Below, piece after piece: positions 59,729 through 64,000 of a stretch of DNA of 64,000 bases (position 1 is its first letter; each line of letters opens with the position of its first letter). The notes beneath the pieces are model-generated. The model had not been told where the DNA came from and made no database searches. It was given only the letters and a program-made list of their open reading frames with translations. This DNA comes from Clostridium_I sp047718555 (GTDB taxonomy: Bacteria; Bacillota; Clostridia; Clostridiales; Clostridiaceae). The stretch covers positions 52,749 to 116,748 of the forward strand of contig NZ_JBDNRK010000007.1 of the NCBI RefSeq assembly GCF_047718555.1, read 5' to 3'. A program made the translations under genes and the position numbers.

Positions 59729-61721
59729 TAGATATGAACTTCTTGAAAAAATAGGCGAAGGTGGAACAGCAGTAGTATATAAGGCCAAATGCCATCTTTT
59801 AAATCGTTTTGTTGCAGTAAAAGTTTTAAAGGATGAATTAGCTAGTGATAAGGAATTTGTAGAAAAGTTTAAGAGAGAAGCATCATCTGCCGCTAGCTTA
59901 TCAAGTAATAATATTGTAAACACTTATGATGTTGGAACAGAAAATAATATAAATTACATTGTACTAGAATATATTAAAGGTAAAACTTTAAAACAGATTA
60001 TCAATGAAGAGGGAAATTTAAGCTGGAAAAAAGCTGTAAATATAAGTAGACAAATTGCTTCAGCTCTTGATTGTGCACATAAAAACAATATCGTACATAG
60101 AGATATAAAACCACATAATATCTTAGTTACGGAAGATGGTATTGTAAAGGTTGCTGACTTTGGAATAGCCAAAGCATCTGATTCGGTTACTATTACTAAT
60201 AGTAATAAAATAATGGGTTCAGCTCATTATTTATCTCCGGAGCAGGCTAAGGGAATAGTGGTTGATGGAAGAACGGATATATATTCACTAGGTATAGTTA
60301 TATATGAAATGCTTACAGGAAAGGTTCCCTATGATGCTGAAAGTCCAGTGTCTGTTGCATTAAAGCATATTCAGGATCCAGTTATACCTCCACAGAATAT
60401 TAATTCTAATATACCAAATAATTTAAATAATCTTGTATTAAAGTGCATGGAGAAAAATCCTGTGTCTAGATATCAAAGTGCCAAAGAACTTATAGAGGAT
60501 TTAGATAAATTAAATAATAATTCAAATTTTGATAATCAAACTCTAAAAGATGATTATACTAGAGTGATGGATCCAATTAAGGACACTGCACAATTTACTC
60601 CTTTGGGAAATACTAATAATTTAAATAAAGAAAATTTGCAGGATGAAATAAAAAAGAATTCTTATACTCCAGAAGAAAGTAAAGAGAACGAAGAAAGCAA
60701 ACCAGATAAAGAAATTGAACATAAGAGAGTAAATCCAGTATTAAAGAATAAAAAAAGTTTAATAATGGCTACAATTATTGCCATAGTGGCTATTGTAGTG
60801 GTGGTGGCAGGCTTAAAATTAGGTGAAAGTGCAGCAAATGTTGCAGTCAAAAGCGGAAAAGTTCCTGATATTAGAGGAATGATGCAAGATAAGGCTAAAA
60901 CTCTTGTAGAAAGCCAAGGTTTTAAATTTACTATAGCTGGAACTGAAAAAAATGATCAGCCTAAGGGAACTGTAATCTCCTGTTATCCTAATGTGGGAGA
61001 TGCTATTAATAAAGGCGATGCTGTAAGAGTAACTATAAGTTCAGGTCCTGACCAATCCACCGTGCCTGATGTGAGGGGATTGGATTTGGAGAGGGCAAAG
61101 GAAGTAATTCAAAATGCTGGATATACTGTAGGAGATGCAAGCAAAGACTATAGCGACAGTCCGGTTAATACGGTTATAAGCATTAATCCTAATGCAGGTA
61201 CTACTTTAGACAAAGGTAGTGCTATTAGTATGGTTATAAGTATAGGACCAAGAATAAAACAATCTGATGTACCTTCTGTAAAAGGGATGACACAGGATAA
61301 GGCAGTAGCACAATTAAGCAATAGAAATCTTGTAGCCATTGTAAGTTATACGGATACTCAGGATAGTAATCAAAATAATATTGTAGCAGATCAGGATATA
61401 CCGGCAGGAACTAAGCTGAATCAAGGTGCTAAAGTAACTATAACTGTTTATAGATATACTCCACCGGCAGCTTTAAATAATTCAGCTGGTCAGAATGCTA
61501 GTAATAATGCTTCACCGTCTAATAATAGCATTAGTAATCAAGTTGATAATAAAACAGATACTCAAAATAATACTGCGGCAGGAACTGCTGGAACAGGTGG
61601 AAATAATGTAACGAGTGGAAATACTGGAGGAAATGGAAATACTGGAGCAGGCGGAAACAATGTATCAAGTGGAAATACTGGAGCAGGCGGAAATAATGGA
61701 AATGGCAATGGTAAAAAATGA
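59703..61721 (+). CDS. prkC: PASTA-domain serine/threonine kinase PrkC
   Basis: Membrane kinase that senses muropeptides or lipid II and signals to cell wall and germination functions; 672 residues. Kinase domain: glycine loop IGEGGTAVVY, VAVKVLK, catalytic HRDIKPHNIL, DFGIAK and GSAHYLSPEQAKG. A membrane segment (IMATIIAIVAIVVVVAGL) near residue 355 separates it from three extracellular PASTA domains (VPDIRGM, VPDVRGL, VPSVKGM). The last ~80 residues are a low-complexity Asn/Gly/Thr tail with a 12-residue repeat. ATG 59703 follows AAGGAG within stp. Confidence 0.96.
   Translation: MLVGTTLNNRYELLEKIGEGGTAVVYKAKCHLLNRFVAVKVLKDELASDKEFVEKFKREASSAASLSSNNIVNTYDVGTENNINYIVLEYIKGKTLKQIINEEGNLSWKKAVNISRQIASALDCAHKNNIVHRDIKPHNILVTEDGIVKVADFGIAKASDSVTITNSNKIMGSAHYLSPEQAKGIVVDGRTDIYSLGIVIYEMLTGKVPYDAESPVSVALKHIQDPVIPPQNINSNIPNNLNNLVLKCMEKNPVSRYQSAKELIEDLDKLNNNSNFDNQTLKDDYTRVMDPIKDTAQFTPLGNTNNLNKENLQDEIKKNSYTPEESKENEESKPDKEIEHKRVNPVLKNKKSLIMATIIAIVAIVVVVAGLKLGESAANVAVKSGKVPDIRGMMQDKAKTLVESQGFKFTIAGTEKNDQPKGTVISCYPNVGDAINKGDAVRVTISSGPDQSTVPDVRGLDLERAKEVIQNAGYTVGDASKDYSDSPVNTVISINPNAGTTLDKGSAISMVISIGPRIKQSDVPSVKGMTQDKAVAQLSNRNLVAIVSYTDTQDSNQNNIVADQDIPAGTKLNQGAKVTITVYRYTPPAALNNSAGQNASNNASPSNNSISNQVDNKTDTQNNTAAGTAGTGGNNVTSGNTGGNGNTGAGGNNVSSGNTGAGGNNGNGNGKK
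61635..61698. repeat. 36-bp tandem repeat in the prkC tail
   Basis: GGAAATACTGGAGCAGGCGG begins at 61635 and again at 61671; the two 28-bp cores differ by one base. They encode GNTGAGGNN twice and a partial third unit (GNTGGNGNTG) precedes them. Copy number may vary between strains. Confidence 0.75.
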
Positions 61722-61791
61722 AAGTTACATTTTTTTAGAAGATAAACGGTACTTGTAAAATTGTATAACTATTAAAACCTCAGGAGGCATA

Positions 61792-62661
61792 ATGCAAGGA
61801 ATAATTGTAAAAGGTATAGGCGGTTTTTATTATGTAAAAGTAGCTAATGAAATATATGAATGTAAGGCAAGGGGAAAGTTCAGGCATAAAGAACTTTCTC
61901 CCTTAGTAGGAGATAATGTTGTACTAGAGCTGGACAGTGATAATAAAGGTTTTATTAAGGAAATATGTACTAGAACTTCAATGCTTATAAGACCATCTAT
62001 AGCAAATGTAACTCAAGCTTTTATAGTATTTGCTGTTCGTAATCCTGATTTTAATATGGACTTATTAAATAAATTTCTAGTTCTCTGTGAAATCAATAAA
62101 TTAAAGGCTGTAATATGTTTTAATAAAATTGATTTGGCTGATGAACATGAAATAGAAGCTACTGTCTCATTAGTAAAAAGCATAGGTTATGAAATAATCT
62201 ATCTGAATGCAAAATTAGGTCAGGGCATAGATAATATTAAAAACCATCTAAAAGAAAATATTACTGTATTTTGTGGACCTTCAGGAGTAGGTAAATCTAC
62301 TATATTAAATTCTGTAGTAGGTCATTCAGCTATGGAAACAGGAGATATAAGTGAAAAATTAAAGAGAGGTAAACATACTACAAGGCATTGTGAACTTTTA
62401 GAAATAGAGGGTGGGTATGTAGCTGACTCACCTGGCTTTTCTTCTTTAGACATAGGTTTTATAAAAAAAGAAGAATTACAAAAATGTTTTCCTGAATTTA
62501 AAGATTATTATGACGAATGTAAATTTTCAACTTGTATGCATTATAAAGAGCCAGGATGTGCAGTAAAAGAAGCTGTAGAAGCTGGTAAAATAAATGAGAA
62601 TAGATACAAATTTTATTTAAAAACATTTGAAGAAATTTTAAACAGGAGGGAATGGAAATGA
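61792..62661 (+). CDS. rsgA: Ribosome small subunit GTPase RsgA
   Basis: Circularly permuted GTPase that checks maturation of the 30S subunit; 289 residues. After an OB fold (KGIGGFYYVKVANEIYECKA) the G motifs come in permuted order: NKID, then GPSGVGKSTILN, then DSPGFSSLD, followed by the zinc knuckle C-X-F-S-T-C-M-H...C. ATG 61792 is behind AGGAGG. The order prkC-rsgA-rpe-thiN is that of Bacillus. Confidence 0.96.
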   Translation: MQGIIVKGIGGFYYVKVANEIYECKARGKFRHKELSPLVGDNVVLELDSDNKGFIKEICTRTSMLIRPSIANVTQAFIVFAVRNPDFNMDLLNKFLVLCEINKLKAVICFNKIDLADEHEIEATVSLVKSIGYEIIYLNAKLGQGIDNIKNHLKENITVFCGPSGVGKSTILNSVVGHSAMETGDISEKLKRGKHTTRHCELLEIEGGYVADSPGFSSLDIGFIKKEELQKCFPEFKDYYDECKFSTCMHYKEPGCAVKEAVEAGKINENRYKFYLKTFEEILNRREWK

Positions 62662-63308
62662 TAAAATTATCTCCATCTATACTATCAGCAGATTTATCAA
62701 AGCTTGGAGAGGATGTTATTGCTTTAGAAAAATTTGGAGCGGATATGGTACATATTGATGTAATGGACGGAAAATTTGTCCCAAACATATCTTTTGGCAT
62801 GCCAATTATTAAAGCTATACGAAAAATATCAAAATTAAATTTTGATGTGCATTTAATGATTGAAGAGCCATCTAGATATATAGAGGATTTTGCTGTGGCT
62901 GGTGCAGATATTATAACTATTCACTATGAAAGTGATATACATTTGGATAGAACAATAAAATATATAAAGAGTTTTGGTAAAAAAGCTGGTATTGCCATAA
63001 ATCCTGCAACGCCTATATCTGTATTGGAATGTATTATAGCAGAAGTAGATATGGTACTTATAATGTCTGTTAATCCTGGTTTTGGCGGGCAAAGTTTTAT
63101 AAATTATACATTAGAGAAGATAAATCAACTTAAAGGGCTTTCTGAGAAATACAATCCATCTCTTATGATAGAAGTGGATGGAGGAATAAATGTAGATAAT
63201 ATAAAAGCAGTAGTAGATGCTGGTGCAAATGTCATTGTAGCAGGTTCAGCAGTGTTTAAAAATAAAGAAATAGAGAAAAATATAAGAACTTTAAAAGAAG
63301 GCATTTGA
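62658..63308 (+). CDS. rpe: Ribulose-phosphate 3-epimerase
   Basis: Interconverts ribulose 5-phosphate and xylulose 5-phosphate in the pentose phosphate pathway; 216 residues. LSPSILSADLSKLGEDV, VHIDVMDGKFVPNISFG, LMIEEPSRYIEDF, MSVNPGFGGQSFI and EVDGGINVDNIK are the metal and substrate motifs. ATG 62658 is 7 nt from AGGAGGG; ATG 62652 is only 1 nt away. The start overlaps the rsgA stop (ATGA). Confidence 0.97.
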   Translation: MIKLSPSILSADLSKLGEDVIALEKFGADMVHIDVMDGKFVPNISFGMPIIKAIRKISKLNFDVHLMIEEPSRYIEDFAVAGADIITIHYESDIHLDRTIKYIKSFGKKAGIAINPATPISVLECIIAEVDMVLIMSVNPGFGGQSFINYTLEKINQLKGLSEKYNPSLMIEVDGGINVDNIKAVVDAGANVIVAGSAVFKNKEIEKNIRTLKEGI

Positions 63309-63309
63309 T

Positions 63310-63945
63310 ATGAAAGTAATTATTGTCTCTGGAGGCAAACCCCCTAAAGAACAAACCTTAAGAAGCTATTTAAATAATGAATCCTATATTATAAGTGCAG
63401 ATAGTGGAGCAAATACATTGCATAAGTATAGTATAGTGCCCAATATCATTTTAGGGGATTTTGATTCAATACATAGTAATGTGCTTAATCATTTTCAAAA
63501 AGTGGGATGTAAAACAATTTCCTATCCTTCAGAAAAAAATTTTACTGATACTGAGGCAGCTATAGAGGAGGCTATTAAACTTAATCCTCAAGAGATTTTG
63601 CTTTTTGGATGTACAGGCAGCCGCCTAGATCACACTTTAGCTAATTTAGGTTTATTGTATAAATGTTTAAATAATAGTATAAAGGCTCGTATTATAGATG
63701 AAAATAATATAATATCTCTTCATCATAAAGATTTTGAGATTAAGGGAAGAAGAGGGGAATTATTTTCACTACAGGCCTTTGGGCATGTAGTAAATAATTT
63801 ATCAATTCTTAAGGCAAAATATGAACTCTATAATTATGATCTGAAATTTGGAGACCCAAGAACAGTATCAAATGAATTGCTGGATGATACGGTTTCTATT
63901 ACTTTTAAAAGTGGATTGTTAATACTTATTAAATCTAAAGATTAA
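63310..63945 (+). CDS. thiN: Thiamine pyrophosphokinase
   Basis: Makes thiamine diphosphate from thiamine and ATP; 211 residues. IISADSGANTLHKYSIVPNI, ILGDFDSIHSN, the SEKNFTDTEAAIEEAI motif with the metal-binding aspartate and LLFGCTGSRLDHTLANLGLL are typical. The C-terminal substrate domain ends with SNELLDDTVSITFKSGLLIL. It starts 1 bp after rpe. The dispersed repeat copy D begins right after its stop. Confidence 0.95.
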   Translation: MKVIIVSGGKPPKEQTLRSYLNNESYIISADSGANTLHKYSIVPNIILGDFDSIHSNVLNHFQKVGCKTISYPSEKNFTDTEAAIEEAIKLNPQEILLFGCTGSRLDHTLANLGLLYKCLNNSIKARIIDENNIISLHHKDFEIKGRRGELFSLQAFGHVVNNLSILKAKYELYNYDLKFGDPRTVSNELLDDTVSITFKSGLLILIKSKD

Positions 63946-63946
63946 A

Positions 63947-64000
63947 ATTTATCCGATGACTACCATCCGTAATACTCCCAACTTCTATCAAAGTGGGAGA
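63947..64000. repeat. Dispersed intergenic repeat, copy D (runs off the window)
   Basis: ATTTATCCGATGACTACCAT and on is the exact complement of copy B over 25 bp and of the right end of copy A over 17 bp. It continues into a hairpin: CTCCC-A-ACTT ... AAGT-GGGAG with one bulged A. Orientation is opposite to copies A and B. It may also serve as the thiN terminator. Confidence 0.75.

Noticed and set aside
59501..59923. 140-codon minus-strand frame across stp and prkC
   Set aside because: Both sense genes are unmistakable; the antisense frame has no RBS or motif.
61600..61710. Direct repeats that could be taken for a CRISPR array
   Set aside because: Repeats are in frame in prkC, have an 8-bp interval and encode a Gly/Asn tail; no spacers and no cas genes.

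Overview
The window is a low-GC, AT-rich stretch of an endospore-forming Clostridium-type chromosome (Firmicutes, Clostridiaceae). Four things show this: sporulation genes (sigK, spoIIGA-sigE, sigG, ymxH, spoIVA), strong AGGAGG ribosome binding sites with frequent GTG and TTG starts, a T-box upstream of alaS, and the gene order ireB-ruvX-DUF1292-fur-rnjA and yicC-remA-gmk-rpoZ-coaBC-priA-def-fmt-yugP-rsmB-rlmN-stp-prkC-rsgA-rpe-thiN. I cannot fix the species; the C. ljungdahlii / C. kluyveri / C. tyrobutyricum group is a guess. All 54 protein genes called here are on the + strand, as expected for a highly expressed leading-strand replichore. No tRNA, rRNA, CRISPR, prophage or transposase gene was seen.

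Layout. 1-4.5 kb: glutamate synthase gltB (cut by the window edge) and gltD. 4.8-6.9 kb: Fe-S assembly iscR-iscS-iscU. 7-8.5 kb: PRC-barrel protein and an AI-2E-type permease. 8.5-20.3 kb: T-box(Ala)-alaS, ireB, ruvX, DUF1292, fur, rnjA, typA, mltG, and the tRNA wobble-uridine pair trmR-trhP. 20.4-25.7 kb: a class B penicillin-binding protein, sigK, a PilT-type ATPase and a family 2 glycosyltransferase. 25.9-31.6 kb: division genes ftsA-ftsZ followed by the sporulation block spoIIGA-sigE-sigG-ymxH. 31.6-42 kb: nrdR, pgeF and the phosphate block phoP-phoR-(chemoreceptor)-pstS-pstC-pstA-pstB-phoU. 42-45.8 kb: DUF512 radical-SAM protein, der, gpsA. 46-48.8 kb: spoIVA and a dapL-like aminotransferase. 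48.9-63.9 kb: a long housekeeping run from yicC to thiN.

How the parts work together. The sporulation genes cover precursor sigma E and its protease SpoIIGA, sigma G, sigma K, and the coat ATPase SpoIVA that depends on sigma E in known sporulators. PrkC, its phosphatase Stp and IreB (a known PrkC-family substrate in enterococci) all lie in this window, though about 48 kb apart. PhoPR sits beside the Pst transporter it is expected to control; 11-bp-phased TTAACA repeats precede both pstS and an unusual chemoreceptor gene between phoR and pstS, suggesting the receptor is co-regulated by phosphate.

Most of the window is conserved core genome. The less explained material is intergenic. One dispersed repeat family has at least four members; two of them supply the same last five codons (SMNLT, stop) to the unrelated genes ruvX and phoR. 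A second family of inverted-repeat elements with AAATAAATA arms has three members that end 5-11 nt before the ribosome binding sites of rnjA, typA and ymxH. All calls are from reading the sequence by eye; no database search or folding program was run.
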